Source of the DNA: Candidatus Scalindua sp.
Lineage (GTDB): Bacteria > Planctomycetota > Brocadiia > Brocadiales > Scalinduaceae
Assembly (NCBI GenBank): GCA_021777035.1
Contig: JAIQZR010000096.1
Span: 1-60,923 of the forward strand
Direction of reading: 5' to 3'
Length of the DNA stretch: 60,923 nucleotides
The position numbers and the translations under genes are program-made. Within the stretch, counting starts at the first letter, position 1, and each line of letters begins with the position of its first letter. The notes beneath the pieces are model-generated. The model was not told the DNA's origin, searched no databases, and worked only from the letters and a program-made list of their open reading frames with translations. Shown piece after piece: positions 26,094-35,309 of this stretch.

Positions 26094-26875
26094 CAGTAAT
26101 AAGAGAATAGATGTAGTTTGCCGTTGTTGACTATTTTTATTAAAACGCGTAGGGAAATATAACCGGATACCGCAGCAACAACACTTCCGATTATGAGAAA
26201 GGAAAATTCTTCATTTTTAAGAGTTACGGCATCTTTTGCCATCATTGCCATGGCACCCAGTATTACCGGTATTACCAGTAGAAAGGAGAACCTCGCGGCC
26301 ATTTCCCTGTCAATACCCCTGAACGTGGCAGTCGCGATTGTTGTGCCCGACCGTGATATGCCGGGGGTTATTGCAAGCCCCTGTACAGTACCAATTATCA
26401 AGGCGTCAAGAACCCCAATTTTTTTTCTATTACTATTTGTCCTTAAACCATATTTGGTAAACCAGAGTATCGTGCCGGTTACGATCAGCATATATCCGGC
26501 AACTTCAGGTTTATTGAAGAGATTTTCAAATGCGTTTCTAAAGGAAAATGCTATTACGACGGTGGGAATAGAGCCAATTATTATCAGGATAAAGATACGT
26601 GTATGGGGGTCGTTCTTAAAGATGTTAATAATATTTTCACCAGAGATCAGTTTTTTAAAGGAGAGGCAAACACTTGTGAAAATTGTAAATATGTCTTTGT
26701 AAAAAACCCCAAAAATGGCCAAAAGTGTGCTGAAATGTAGTGCTATTTCCCAAACAATACCCTGGGTTTCCATGTCAAGGAAACTCTCAAAGATTACAAG
26801 GTGGCCAGAACTACTAATAGGTAAAAATTCTGTTAAACCCTGTGTCAATCCCAGAATTATCGACTTTATTAACAT
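26054..26875 (-). CDS. uppP: Undecaprenyl-diphosphatase
   Basis: 273 residues, polytopic membrane protein recycling the lipid carrier for peptidoglycan and other envelope polymers; overproduction is classically linked with bacitracin resistance (BacA). The N-terminal motif LGLTQGLTEFLPISSSGHLVI carries the catalytic Glu residues and the SSSGH loop; the second motif PGISRSGTTIATA carries the conserved Ser and Arg. About eight membrane segments are visible. The length is normal. The C-terminus overlaps the CPBP gene. The start ATG is followed directly by a family-typical first helix, so it is well supported. Confidence 0.95.
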   Translation of the reverse strand: MLIKSIILGLTQGLTEFLPISSSGHLVIFESFLDMETQGIVWEIALHFSTLLAIFGVFYKDIFTIFTSVCLSFKKLISGENIINIFKNDPHTRIFILIIIGSIPTVVIAFSFRNAFENLFNKPEVAGYMLIVTGTILWFTKYGLRTNSNRKKIGVLDALIIGTVQGLAITPGISRSGTTIATATFRGIDREMAARFSFLLVIPVILGAMAMMAKDAVTLKNEEFSFLIIGSVVAAVSGYISLRVLIKIVNNGKLHLFSYYCWPVGLLVILFFK

Positions 26876-27156
26876 ATTTATTTGAGATATTATTAATATC
26901 TGTTAAATGAGGAGGGTGAAAGGGTGGAGAGTATATCAGTCACTGCTTTTAGTGTCAATAAGTTTTGCCAGAATTGTCCAAAATAGAAGTAAAATTAACA
27001 TTATGTATATGGTAATAATAGGAATAATGAATAGGGATAAACTTTCTTATCAGTATTCGTTTGGTTCGCTTTATCCCATTTTAAAATAATGTTGACAAAG
27101 ATGCCGCGTATGTTAGAATTTTCGAGGAGTTACCGACGTTTTTTGAGGGAAATATT

Positions 27157-27564
27157 GTGATGGTTCACATGGAATTATCAAGGATAATGATATCGGAGAC
27201 AAGCGACCATCAGATAATTGTCCTTAAAGAAAAAGGTGGTCAAAGAAGTTTTCCGATAGTTATAGGTTTGCACGAGGCGTGGGCTATTGACAGAGCTGTA
27301 AAGGAAATTCCGACGCCAAGACCACTTACGCATGATTTACTGTCAAGTGTGATAGTACAGCTAAGCGACGGTGTAGATAGGATTGAAATAAGTGACTTGA
27401 AGAATAATACTTTTTACGCAAAAATAGTTATTAGAAAAAATGGTAGCGTTTTAGAGATAGATTCAAGACCAAGCGATGCAATTGCGTTGGCCATGCAGGG
27501 CAAGACACCGATATACGTTGCAAAGACGGTTCTCGAAGAAGTCTGCAAGTGGGACAACATGTGA
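27157..27564 (+). CDS. DUF151 (bifunctional nuclease domain) protein
   Basis: 135 residues covering a single BFN/DUF151 domain. Motifs: PIVIGLHEAWAIDRAVKE, RPLTHDLLSSVI and the closing DSRPSDAIALAMQGKTPIYVA, the hallmark of the family. Plant and bacterial members have been reported with DNase/RNase activity, but the physiological role in bacteria is unsettled. GAGGGA lies upstream; GTG 27157 and ATG 27160 are both within reach, and a third ATG follows at 27169. It is monocistronic, followed by two tRNA-Ser genes on the same strand. Confidence 0.9.
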   Translation: MMVHMELSRIMISETSDHQIIVLKEKGGQRSFPIVIGLHEAWAIDRAVKEIPTPRPLTHDLLSSVIVQLSDGVDRIEISDLKNNTFYAKIVIRKNGSVLEIDSRPSDAIALAMQGKTPIYVAKTVLEEVCKWDNM

Positions 27565-27638
27565 TTCATATAATATAGACGTTTGAAATTCGGGCTTCCA
27601 CGATTTTGAGAGCTCGGTTTGCTAAGGGCGGTTTTTCA

Positions 27639-27728
27639 GGAGGGATGGCCGAGTGGACGAAGGCGGCAGTCTTGAAAACTGCAGTCCTGGAAACGGGACC
27701 GTGGGTTCGAATCCTACTCCCTCCGCCA
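27639..27728 (+). tRNA. tRNA-Ser (anticodon TGA)
   Basis: Acceptor stem GGAGGGA pairs with TCCCTCC. The anticodon stem-loop CAGTCTTGAAAACTG gives TGA. A long variable arm (type II tRNA), T-loop TTCGAAT, discriminator G and encoded CCA are all present. Confidence 0.97.
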
Positions 27729-27830
27729 AATCATAGATAAGTATTAATCATGAATATTTCTACAAAATTTATGTATAATGACGACTTATCTTCTGCAGGA
27801 TGTAATGAAGTGTTTTAGACCATATCGTAC

Positions 27831-27923
27831 GGAGAGGTGGCTGAGCGGCTTAAAGCGGTGGGTTGCTAACCCATTGGTCTGCTGATAGTGGAACCCCGGG
27901 TTCGAATCCCGGCCTCTCCGCCA
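27831..27923 (+). tRNA. tRNA-Ser (anticodon GCT)
   Basis: Acceptor GGAGAGG pairs with CCTCTCC. The anticodon loop TTGCTAA gives GCT, with a long class II variable arm (TTGGTCTGCTGATAGTGGAA), T-loop TTCGAAT, discriminator G and encoded CCA. It lies about 100 bp from tRNA-Ser(TGA) in the same direction. Confidence 0.97.
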
Positions 27924-28001
27924 TTTGTGCATATCTGATTTATCATTACTGTGTGTTGCTTTTGTGATAAAGGCATTTTAAACGGAAAACTTCAGGGTTA
28001 T

Positions 28002-28520
28002 TCATTTGGATGGCAGGGGTTGTTTCTCTAGTTTTAAGAGCCACTTTTTCAGTGAAATTCCTGAGGAAAACCCTCCAAGTTTTCCATCAGAACGTATTAC
28101 GCGGTGACATGGTATTATCGGAGATACAGGGTTTTTCCCAACCGCGTTCCCTACTGCCCTGACCGCATTTACATTGCCTATTTCGCGGGCAATCCATTTA
28201 TAGGTCTTGAGTTCTCCGTAAGGTATTTCACCTATTTTGCCCCAAACTTTTCTCTGGAATGGTGTCCCGGCGTTTAAATCTAGTATTGATTTGAAATTTA
28301 TTTGATTACCATTGAAGTAATCAAGTAGCTCATTTATTACACTCTCCAGTTTTTTATCATCTCTGCTCACCTTTTTGCGTGCCATTTTTCTTAGAAGTGA
28401 TTGAAATTCAGCCTCGGAGGTTTTTGAAAGATTAATTAAGCAGACACCATTGATGCTTCTTGCAATAAAGACAGGGCCGAATGGCGAGTCGAAGCAGGAG
28501 TAGTGGATTACGTCTTTCAT
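28002..28520 (-). CDS. ogt: Methylated-DNA--protein-cysteine methyltransferase
   Basis: 172 residues. Suicide repair protein that removes alkyl groups from O6-alkylguanine onto its own Cys. The active site PCHRVI is present in NPVSPIIPCHRVIRSDGKLGG, with the preceding helix-turn-helix GELKTYKWIAREIGNVNAVRAVG (Arg finger and recognition helix) and an N-terminal RNase H-like domain of about 80 residues. No Ada-type N-terminal domain is attached, so it is Ogt/MGMT-like. The ATG overlaps the stop region of the upstream membrane-protein gene (28520) by one base, so the two are probably translated together. Confidence 0.95.
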   Translation of the reverse strand: MKDVIHYSCFDSPFGPVFIARSINGVCLINLSKTSEAEFQSLLRKMARKKVSRDDKKLESVINELLDYFNGNQINFKSILDLNAGTPFQRKVWGKIGEIPYGELKTYKWIAREIGNVNAVRAVGNAVGKNPVSPIIPCHRVIRSDGKLGGFSSGISLKKWLLKLEKQPLPSK

Positions 28521-29332
28521 CAGCTTTTATGACCAAGAGTCAGTCGAACTCCCTGTATAATACCAATTATTATAGAGGTTATAAAAAGGATGGTTAGTAA
28601 CAGTGAGATAACATATGTGACCATTTTCCATGAGTTCTCTAATGCTTGATCCCACAATTTGTAACCCAGGAGTGATATGCCAAACAATTCAAGGAAAAAT
28701 AAAACAGCTCCTAAGATAATAAAGCCCAGCACAACATACTTTATATCGCGTTTGTGTGGCGACATTGATACGGTAAAAATGACGGATGCAATCATGAATA
28801 AAATAGAGCTTATACTATGAAATCCCATCTTCCAGAATTCGTTAAGTGTCAGCCATATCATATCCAGAAAATTTTTTGCATAATCAAATACTAGTTTCAG
28901 AGAAAATACCATTTCATTTGGTAGTGATTCGCTCACTTGAATTGGATTTCCAAGGATGATAGAGATTATAATCAGAACAAAGGCACAGCCAAAGATAGGG
29001 GATGTTGCTATAAAAAAGTCAAAGAGATATGGTATCCTGGGCCTGTCGTACTGTAAACCATCACTATTCTCAAGTTTGAAAATATTAAGATCTTTTATGG
29101 TAGTGCCAGTAATCAGGCAGAGAAGGGCACGGCTTAATTTGTGTATTATCGCACCCGGGAAAAGAAACGATTTGACAATCTTTAAGTTTATGTACCTCGA
29201 CCATAGCTTTTCAATTCCAAAGCTTGCGAACGTGATCACAATAAAGCCAAAAGCAAATGCTAAATATACCGTTTCAGGGCTCCCTGTATGTCGTGGATAA
29301 AGTTTATATAGTACGAAAAAAAGTAAAATCAT
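28520..29332 (-). CDS. Polytopic membrane protein resembling M50-like metalloproteases with degenerate zinc motif
   Basis: 270 residues and about six transmembrane helices. The segment FPGAIIHKLSRALLCLITG corresponds to the FPGxxxHELSHALxCLLTG region of a family of M50-like membrane metalloproteases, but HExxH is replaced by HKLSR: the catalytic Glu and second His are gone. Later features also fit (ATSPIFGCAFVLI after the first domain; MSPHKRDIKYVVLG near residue 195). So the fold is probably kept while peptidase activity is lost, as seen in other inactive membrane protease families. This assignment rests on motif resemblance only. The gene overlaps ogt by one base. The true start is uncertain; the first helix is near the N-terminus. 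Confidence 0.55.
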   Translation of the reverse strand: MILLFFVLYKLYPRHTGSPETVYLAFAFGFIVITFASFGIEKLWSRYINLKIVKSFLFPGAIIHKLSRALLCLITGTTIKDLNIFKLENSDGLQYDRPRIPYLFDFFIATSPIFGCAFVLIIISIILGNPIQVSESLPNEMVFSLKLVFDYAKNFLDMIWLTLNEFWKMGFHSISSILFMIASVIFTVSMSPHKRDIKYVVLGFIILGAVLFFLELFGISLLGYKLWDQALENSWKMVTYVISLLLTILFITSIIIGIIQGVRLTLGHKS

Positions 29333-29495
29333 TTTCTTGTTTCTACTTTTTGATGTGATATTGTCAGGCTGTCCGGCAGGTTAACAAACCTTTCAAAAGA
29401 TGTCAATTATATAATATACCAAACCCGGTTTGGTTTTTTTAAAAACGAAACTATGGTTGCCGTTTTATCCATCTTGAATGGGTGCAAAATAATGA

Positions 29496-30503
29496 TTATA
29501 ACAGATTCTCTATTATTTTTTTTTCAGATCCAAATCTATTTAATTGACTTAACCCAAGCTGTTCTATTGCTACTTCTATAAAATTACTCTCAGGGTTATT
29601 ACCTGTGTAATAAGCACCAGCTTCTATCAGGGCATCTTTTGGGACAAGGCCAATTATCTCACTTCCGATCGTCTCTATACCACACTCGATTGCCTGGGCC
29701 TTTATAGTTTCAAACACTTTGTGTATAGGGGTCTTTTTGTAATTAGTCAAGTTTAGGGAAACTTGTGTTATATTGTATTCATTTAGCTCAACTCCAATTG
29801 CCTTTACGTACTTCAGCATTCCAGGGATTCTTTTTTTCTTGCCTGCCTCATCAACTATTATAGAACCAGATTCTCTCACCTTTTTTGCTATTCTGTTAGC
29901 GATGCTTACATCTCTGGTATTGAGATTTACGTTATAGGCAATCAGGAAGAATCGTGATCCAATCACTGTCGCACCGGAATTTCTGACCCTTTCATTGTAT
30001 TCTGTGGGTCCGTAGTCAGGGATCCAATCTTTCAGTTTTTGTTCCAGTCCTTCATACTCACCTTTTCTAATGTTTTCAAGGTGCCTTCTCTCTATCGACA
30101 TTGCAGAATCTTCATATAAATACACAGGAATGCCCAGTTTTTCACCTACGTCTTTCCCCAGCTCGTTTGATAATTCTACACACTCATCTTTTGTTGTATT
30201 GGCGACAGGTATTATTGGGCAGACATCCGTCGCTCCAATCCTTGGATGTTCTCCTTTTTGTCGTGACATATCTATTAGTTCAGATGCAGTAGATATTGCA
30301 TTAAATGCCGCTTCTTTTACACAGAGTGGTTCTCCGGCAAAGGTAATTACCGTCCGATTGTAGTCCCTGTCAGCTTCGACATTCAAGAGTTTAACGTTTT
30401 GGATTGATTGTACAGATGATGCAATTTTGTCTATAATGTCAGCATTCCGTCCTTCGCTGAAGTTTGGTACGCATTCGATAATTTTATTATTTGTATTGAT
30501 CAT
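29496..30503 (-). CDS. ftcD: Glutamate formimidoyltransferase
   Basis: 335 residues. Transfers the formimino group from formiminoglutamate to tetrahydrofolate at the end of histidine degradation, or works in reverse as a formyl donor. Motifs: IIECVPNFSEGRN at the N-terminus, DRDYNRTVITFAGEP, HPRIGATDVCPIIPV, and the second formiminotransferase subdomain (YVKAIGVELNEYNITQVSLNLTNY). The cyclodeaminase domain found in animal FTCD is absent, as usual in bacteria. No other hut genes are adjacent, so histidine degradation cannot be inferred from this window alone. It lies 5 bp from yidD on the same strand, an unexpected but close pairing that suggests co-transcription with rnpA-yidD. Confidence 0.94.
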   Translation of the reverse strand: MINTNNKIIECVPNFSEGRNADIIDKIASSVQSIQNVKLLNVEADRDYNRTVITFAGEPLCVKEAAFNAISTASELIDMSRQKGEHPRIGATDVCPIIPVANTTKDECVELSNELGKDVGEKLGIPVYLYEDSAMSIERRHLENIRKGEYEGLEQKLKDWIPDYGPTEYNERVRNSGATVIGSRFFLIAYNVNLNTRDVSIANRIAKKVRESGSIIVDEAGKKKRIPGMLKYVKAIGVELNEYNITQVSLNLTNYKKTPIHKVFETIKAQAIECGIETIGSEIIGLVPKDALIEAGAYYTGNNPESNFIEVAIEQLGLSQLNRFGSEKKIIENLL

Positions 30504-30508
30504 TTTAT

Positions 30509-30715
30509 TTAAACAGGATCATATCCTGACCCTCCAAAAGGATTGCATCTTATGACTCTCCAGATTCCCTTCAATAATCCTACAATAATACCTCTTTTTT
30601 CAATTGCCTCTACCGCATATTGTGAACATGTTGGGTAGAAGCGGCACGACGGGTGTGAGATTGGTGATAGGATTATTTGATACACTCGTATCAATTTAAC
30701 AATTAAATATTTCAT
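30509..30715 (-). CDS. yidD: Membrane protein insertion efficiency factor YidD
   Basis: 68 residues. Small membrane-associated protein assisting YidC-dependent insertion. The signature PISHPSCRFYPTCSQYAVEAIEKRG with three cysteines and the closing NPFGGSGYDPV are diagnostic. It overlaps rnpA by 4 bp (ATGA), the standard coupling. yidC, usually next, is replaced here by ftcD. Confidence 0.96.
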   Translation of the reverse strand: MKYLIVKLIRVYQIILSPISHPSCRFYPTCSQYAVEAIEKRGIIVGLLKGIWRVIRCNPFGGSGYDPV

Positions 30716-31065
30716 TTTTTTAATTTACCGTTAATCTGAATCAGGATTGTTTTGAACTTTTCTTCTATTGCCCTTAGCGTGAGTTCGGTTAGCCCTGGTC
30801 TTGGAATTACGACAATGTCTGCACCTTCGCTCAGCAAACTTTTATTCAATCGATATGCTTCTCTAAGGATTCGTTTAAATCTATTACGCCTGGGTGCATT
30901 ACCAAATTTTTTCCCTACTACCAAGCCCAGCCGGGAGACAGAGTCCGCATTCGGCCACGCATATACCTTTAACTGATCGTTACCGTATCTCTCACCATTG
31001 TCAAAGACTTGTTGGAATTCTTTTCGTTTTAGCAAGCGCTCTCTTTTTGAAAAACCTTGATCCAT
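30712..31065 (-). CDS. rnpA: Ribonuclease P protein component
   Basis: 117 residues, basic. Protein cofactor of the ribozyme that trims tRNA 5' ends. The N-terminal GFSKRERLLKRKEFQQVFDNGER and the RNR motif in KKFGNAPRRNRFKRILREAYR identify it. It is translationally coupled with yidD. The usual upstream neighbour rpmH is missing and sits 14 kb away at 16808-16939 on the opposite strand. lysS is divergent upstream. Confidence 0.96.
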   Translation of the reverse strand: MDQGFSKRERLLKRKEFQQVFDNGERYGNDQLKVYAWPNADSVSRLGLVVGKKFGNAPRRNRFKRILREAYRLNKSLLSEGADIVVIPRPGLTELTLRAIEEKFKTILIQINGKLKK

Positions 31066-31150
31066 CCGTACAATACTAATAGTTTTAAATTATATATACA
31101 AGTAGAAATGCGACCCTCTCATTACTAACAGTTTCATTTTGCATTTTAGC

Positions 31151-31178
31151 TTGACAGTATGTCCTTTACTGATAAAAT
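31151..31178 (+). promoter_or_regulatory. Sigma70-type promoter upstream of lysS
   Basis: A perfect TTGACA (31151-31156), 16-bp spacer and TAAAAT (31173-31178, five of six) lie about 115 bp before the chosen lysS start. Confidence 0.6.
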
Positions 31179-31292
31179 GTCTTTTTAAGTTTAACGCTCT
31201 AATTATCTCATCAAATCTCCAAAACTCATCATAATTTAAGACAACGGCATACTATATAAGATATTGTTGTGCTTGTTGTTAGAGGAAAACCA

Positions 31293-32723
31293 TTGGAAGC
31301 TCTTGAACAAACCAGAATTGAAAAGTTAAATAAGCTCAGAGAAAAGGGAGTTGATCCTTATGGTGCAAGTTACAAAGATGCCACACCTTTGAACGAGGTT
31401 GTAGAGAATTACTCGGAAGAAGAAGAGGGAAAGAAGGTGAAATGCGCTGGCAGGATCATGACCATGAGGCGACAAGGTAAGGCTTCATTCCTTCACATAA
31501 AGGACTGGACCGGCAAACTTCAGGTTTATGTGAAGATGAATACTGTGGGTGAAGAAAAATATGAAATCTTTCGCATGCTGGATCTGGGAGATATAATCGG
31601 CGTAGAAGGTGGAGTGCTTAAGACCAGAACCGGTGAAATAACCGTCTTTGCTGACGACATTACAGTACTTTCCAAAGCCCTGCTTCCGCCACCAGAGAAA
31701 TGGCATGGTTTAAAAGATGTTGAAATTAGATATAGGCAACGTTACATTGATCTCTCGTCAAATGATGATGTGATGGGCCTTTTTTTGAAGAGATCTAGCA
31801 TTATAAAGTCAATCAGGAATTTTCTTGATGACAGAAAATTTGTTGAAGTTGAAACTCCTATGATGCAACCCATCCCTGGTGGTGCGGTGGCAAAGCCATT
31901 TATCACTCATCATAACGTCTTGGACATGGAACTGTTTTTGCGAATTGCACCAGAATTATACTTAAAGAGATTGCTTGTCGGAGGTATGGAAAGAGTTTAC
32001 GAAATCAACCGTAATTTTCGGAATGAAGGTCTCTCGACACGGCATAATCCTGAGTTTACAATGATGGAGCTCTATCAGGCATATAGCGACTATAACGGGA
32101 TGATGGAACTTACTGAAAGTCTCATTTCCGGCCTGGCGCAAAATCTGTATGGCACTTTTGAGATTCCTTACGGAGAACGAATGTTAGATTTGTCTCCTCC
32201 ATGGCAGAGGTGTACTTTTTCCGGACTATTGTCCAAATATGCTTCAGTTGATTTAGATGATGAAGACGGGTTGAAAGCGAAAGGCAAAGAGTTAGGTATG
32301 GATGTTGAGGGCGTTCACAAGGATATTATTGCCGAACATATTTTTGGAGAACTTGTTGAAAAAGAGTTGTGGAACCCAACATTTGTAATTGACTACCCGG
32401 TCAGTATCTGTCCGCTAACAAAGTCCTGCGAAGATAATCCTCATCTTGCACAGAGATTTGAAATGTACATTGCAACAATGGAACTTGCCAATTCATATTC
32501 AGAACTCAATGAACCGTTAGAACAAAGCAAGCGATTTCATGAGCAGGTAACTGATGGTAATACTGATGGAAAGATAGACGAAGATTTTCTAAAGGCTCTG
32601 AAATACGGAATGCCGCCTGCCGGTGGTCTGGGAATCGGGATTGACAGACTGGTAATGATATTGACAAATAGCGCTTCAATTAGAGATGTAATTTTGTTTC
32701 CATTGTTACGACATCAAGCATGA
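31293..32723 (+). CDS. lysS: Lysyl-tRNA synthetase, class II
   Basis: 476 residues from TTG. The open frame extends to a GTG at 31269, but AGAGGA sits seven bases before the TTG at 31293, and [21 protein letters not shown] is where the family begins, so TTG is preferred. The OB-fold anticodon-binding domain (about 50-140) is followed by the class II core: motif 2 in [22 protein letters not shown] and motif 3 in [14 protein letters not shown]. It charges tRNA-Lys. It is followed by a LolD-like ATPase and ilvE on the same strand. In some bacteria lysS sits directly upstream of lipoprotein-sorting ABC genes; here the permease expected between them is missing. Confidence 0.96.
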   Translation: MEALEQTRIEKLNKLREKGVDPYGASYKDATPLNEVVENYSEEEEGKKVKCAGRIMTMRRQGKASFLHIKDWTGKLQVYVKMNTVGEEKYEIFRMLDLGDIIGVEGGVLKTRTGEITVFADDITVLSKALLPPPEKWHGLKDVEIRYRQRYIDLSSNDDVMGLFLKRSSIIKSIRNFLDDRKFVEVETPMMQPIPGGAVAKPFITHHNVLDMELFLRIAPELYLKRLLVGGMERVYEINRNFRNEGLSTRHNPEFTMMELYQAYSDYNGMMELTESLISGLAQNLYGTFEIPYGERMLDLSPPWQRCTFSGLLSKYASVDLDDEDGLKAKGKELGMDVEGVHKDIIAEHIFGELVEKELWNPTFVIDYPVSICPLTKSCEDNPHLAQRFEMYIATMELANSYSELNEPLEQSKRFHEQVTDGNTDGKIDEDFLKALKYGMPPAGGLGIGIDRLVMILTNSASIRDVILFPLLRHQA

Positions 32724-32794
32724 TAGAGCATGGCGGATCTCCCCGCCGATATTTAATATCCAATACGTTAAATTATTTGTAAAAATTTCAAGAC

Positions 32795-33511
32795 ATGATA
32801 GAAGAGATTGCCAACGGTTACCTGTGTGCGAACGGAATTAGTAAGGAATATAAGATCGGTAAAACGTCTATCCGTGTACTTGATGAGGTTAATCTGGATG
32901 TAAAAAAAGGCGAGATATTAATTATTCTGGGTGCTTCAGGTGCAGGCAAAAGTTCACTCCTTCACATCCTGGGCATATTGGATTCACCAACTTTTGGCCA
33001 TGTAAGTTTTAAGGGCGAAAATTTAAGTATTATTGGGCAGCGGAAATTAGCCGAAAAGCGTAACAGGATATTCGGATTTGTATTTCAGTTTTATCACCTT
33101 TTACCGGACTTTAATGCATTGGAAAATGTTCTGATGCCTCGCCTGATCGGCAGAAGGTTTTTTAAGACAGTATCTAAAAAAGACCAAACAGAAAAAGCAA
33201 TACAGCTTTTAGAACGTGTAGGTCTTGGTAACAGAATAAATCATAGACCTAACGAACTCTCGGGTGGAGAGAAGCAGAGAGTGGCAATTGTCAGGGCTTT
33301 GATGAATGATCCTGAGATATTGTTGTGTGATGAGCCTACTGGTAATCTTGATACAAAGTCAGGAAAAGAGATCCATAAATTAATCTGGGACTTGAATGAA
33401 AAGACAAAGCAGACCGTGGTAATCGTTACTCACGATGAACGATTTGCAGAATCGGCAGGTCGTGTGATCAGGATGGCAGATGGTAAGATTCTTAATTATT
33501 CCAGTAATTAA
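32795..33511 (+). CDS. ABC transporter ATPase, LolD/MacB-like
   Basis: 238 residues, one nucleotide-binding domain. Walker A GASGAGKSS, Q-loop FVFQFYHLLPDFNALENV, signature LSGGEKQR, Walker B ILLCDEPTGNLD and H-loop VTHDERF are all intact. The QFYHLLPDFNALENV and DEPTGNLD patterns place it with LolD, MacB and FtsE ATPases that drive lipoprotein release or mechanotransmission. No permease (LolC/E-like) gene adjoins it: lysS is upstream and ilvE downstream, so its membrane partner must be elsewhere. LspA, which matures lipoproteins, is only 1 kb away. The start could also be ATG 32795 only; no strong ribosome binding site is visible. Confidence 0.9.
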   Translation: MIEEIANGYLCANGISKEYKIGKTSIRVLDEVNLDVKKGEILIILGASGAGKSSLLHILGILDSPTFGHVSFKGENLSIIGQRKLAEKRNRIFGFVFQFYHLLPDFNALENVLMPRLIGRRFFKTVSKKDQTEKAIQLLERVGLGNRINHRPNELSGGEKQRVAIVRALMNDPEILLCDEPTGNLDTKSGKEIHKLIWDLNEKTKQTVVIVTHDERFAESAGRVIRMADGKILNYSSN

Positions 33512-33528
33512 AAGGAGAGTTATAGTAG

Positions 33529-34398
33529 ATGGAACCTAAGGTATATATAAACGGAAAGTTATACCCAAAAAATGAAGCGAAGGTTTCTGTCTTTGACCAT
33601 GGATTGTTGTATGGTGATGGTGTCTTTGAGGGGATTAGATGTTATAATGGTGTTGTTTTCAAGTTAGAAGAACATGTTGGCAGACTTTACGAATCAGCAG
33701 AAGCAATCGCCCTGGAAATAATGTTGACCAAGGATGAACTTAGAAATGCCATTTTGGATACACTAAAGGCCAACAATTTAAGAGACTCTTATATTAGACT
33801 AATAGTAACCAGGGGGGTAGGAAAACTTGGCCTTGATCCTTTTAATTGTGGGGAGTCGCAACTCATAATTATAACTGATTCTATCCAGCTCTATTCTAAG
33901 GAGTTATATGATAAAGGTCTTGATACAATTATAGTCCGGACAATTCGTAATCATCCTGATGCACTCAACCCTACGGTAAAATCTATGAATTATCTTAACA
34001 ACATTTTGGCAAAGATCGAGTGTATTAAGGCTGGTGCTGCCGAAGGTATCATGTTAAATAAAGATGGTTATGTGGCAGAGTGTACCGGAGATAATATCTT
34101 TATAGTAAAAGATAATGAAGTCTTTACGCCACCCGCTTCAGCAGGAATTCTGATAGGAATAACAAGGAACGTAGTTATTGAATTGGCGGAAGAAGCGGGC
34201 ATAACGGTAAAAGAAGAGCAGATGACACCGGATGACTTGTTTAATGCTGATGAATGCTTCCTAACTGGGACTGCTGCAGAAATCATCCCGGTAGCCAATA
34301 TAGACGGAAGAAAAATTGCAACAGGAAAACCCGGTAAAATTACTCTTCTGCTGTTAGGAAAATATCAGGAACTGACTACTTCACATCCTTCTACTTAG
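33529..34398 (+). CDS. ilvE: Branched-chain amino acid aminotransferase (class IV PLP enzyme)
   Basis: 289 residues. Interconverts Val, Leu and Ile with their 2-oxo acids. Class IV fold markers: VSVFDHGLLYGDGVFEGIRCYNG at the N-terminus, the PLP-binding Lys in NPTVKSMNYLNNILAK, and CTGDNIFIVKDNEVFTPP with GILIGITRNVVIELA. The short form without an N-terminal extension is common in bacteria and archaea. A D-amino-acid aminotransferase is the main alternative; the GVFEGIRCY motif favours IlvE. GGAG about twelve bases before the ATG serves as ribosome binding site. It lies 17 bp after the ABC gene, hence the same transcript, and overlaps lspA convergently by 8 bp. Confidence 0.9.
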   Translation: MEPKVYINGKLYPKNEAKVSVFDHGLLYGDGVFEGIRCYNGVVFKLEEHVGRLYESAEAIALEIMLTKDELRNAILDTLKANNLRDSYIRLIVTRGVGKLGLDPFNCGESQLIIITDSIQLYSKELYDKGLDTIIVRTIRNHPDALNPTVKSMNYLNNILAKIECIKAGAAEGIMLNKDGYVAECTGDNIFIVKDNEVFTPPASAGILIGITRNVVIELAEEAGITVKEEQMTPDDLFNADECFLTGTAAEIIPVANIDGRKIATGKPGKITLLLLGKYQELTTSHPST

Positions 34399-34930
34399 AT
34401 ACACTTTCTTGATTCTTTATAAACAACGTTTCATAAAGAATCATACCAACTCCCACACATATGAGAGAATCTGCAACATTAAATGTCGGCCAATGGTAAC
34501 CCATGCCTAAATGGACATCGATAAAATCTCTAACATGGTGATGAAAGATCCTGTCCCATAAATTTCCTATAGCGCCTGAGAGTATCATGCCAAAAGCAAT
34601 ATCGTAAAACAATCCTGTTTTGTCCAAACTTTTATAAAACCACAGAATTGCAACTATAGCGGCTATACAAAAAAAAATGAGGATATTGTTTCTGCCTTGG
34701 GCAAGACCCCAAACAACGCCCTCATTTCTACTGCAAACAAATCCTATAAACCCTTTTACGATTACAAACCTTCCGGTACCATCAAACTTTGCGAATACCA
34801 TCCACTTAGAGATGAGATCAAGAAGAATACCACAAAAAGTAACAATCAAAAAGAGTGTAGTATTTCTCGAAACCTTGTTATTAGCCAGTTTCTTCGTCTC
34901 CCTCCTCCTCTTCCAGCCTTTGGCATTCAA
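34391..34930 (-). CDS. lspA: Lipoprotein signal peptidase (signal peptidase II)
   Basis: 179 residues. Aspartyl protease cleaving prolipoproteins at the lipidated Cys. Four transmembrane helices; the catalytic Asp pair appears in GAIGNLWDRIFHHHVRDFIDV and NVADSLICVGV. The N-terminus is about 20 residues longer than usual and overlaps the upstream DksA-like gene by 50 bp, so the real start may be later, although no internal ATG precedes the first helix. Substrates in this window include the RND adaptor, the two haem lipoproteins and the lipoprotein at 48613-49284. Confidence 0.94.
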   Translation of the reverse strand: MNAKGWKRRRETKKLANNKVSRNTTLFLIVTFCGILLDLISKWMVFAKFDGTGRFVIVKGFIGFVCSRNEGVVWGLAQGRNNILIFFCIAAIVAILWFYKSLDKTGLFYDIAFGMILSGAIGNLWDRIFHHHVRDFIDVHLGMGYHWPTFNVADSLICVGVGMILYETLFIKNQESVSK

Positions 34931-35309
34931 TGCAGTTGCTTACATAAGGCAATGCCGTAAGACGCACTTTGGAAATTTTCTTACCACACTCCTCACAAGA
35001 GCCATAAGTTTTTTCTCCTATCCTCTCCAACGCATTATCTATGGCTTTTAATTCTTCTTCGCCATTTTGAATCAACCCGATGGTCAAGTCGCGATCATAA
35101 TTATCAGTGCCCACATCGGCCATGTGTATAGGGACATTTGATAGATCTCCAGATGCATCTTGTCTGGATTTTCCTAATGCTTCGTCTTCCATAAAGGTTA
35201 CGTTGTTAACCAGTTTTTTCCTGAGATCTAATAGTATTCTTTTGTATTGTGCTAGTTCTGCTACTTTCAATTTGTACCTCCCTTTACCTGTGTAAGTAAC
35301 TAAAAACAC
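34881..35309 (-). CDS. DksA/TraR-type C4 zinc-finger protein
   Basis: 142 residues. A helical coiled-coil N-terminal half (VAELAQYKRILLDLRKKL) is followed by a zinc finger of the form CEECGKKISKVRLTALPYVSNCIEC, characteristic of DksA/TraR proteins that insert into the RNA polymerase secondary channel. The acidic tip residues of E. coli DksA are not obvious, so regulation of polymerase is inferred. The C-terminus is very acidic (EEEEGDEETG). MFLVTYTGKGRY may be upstream of the real start. It overlaps lspA, and this gene pair is common in planctomycetes and other phyla. Confidence 0.9.
   Translation of the reverse strand: MFLVTYTGKGRYKLKVAELAQYKRILLDLRKKLVNNVTFMEDEALGKSRQDASGDLSNVPIHMADVGTDNYDRDLTIGLIQNGEEELKAIDNALERIGEKTYGSCEECGKKISKVRLTALPYVSNCIECQRLEEEEGDEETG

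Noticed and set aside
26907-27089. 60-codon plus-strand frame before the DUF151 gene
   Set aside because: No ribosome binding site and low-complexity hydrophobic composition; spacer DNA.
27639-27923. tRNA-Ser pair as a possible integration site
   Set aside because: No integrase, direct repeat of a tRNA 3' end or foreign block is seen beside them.
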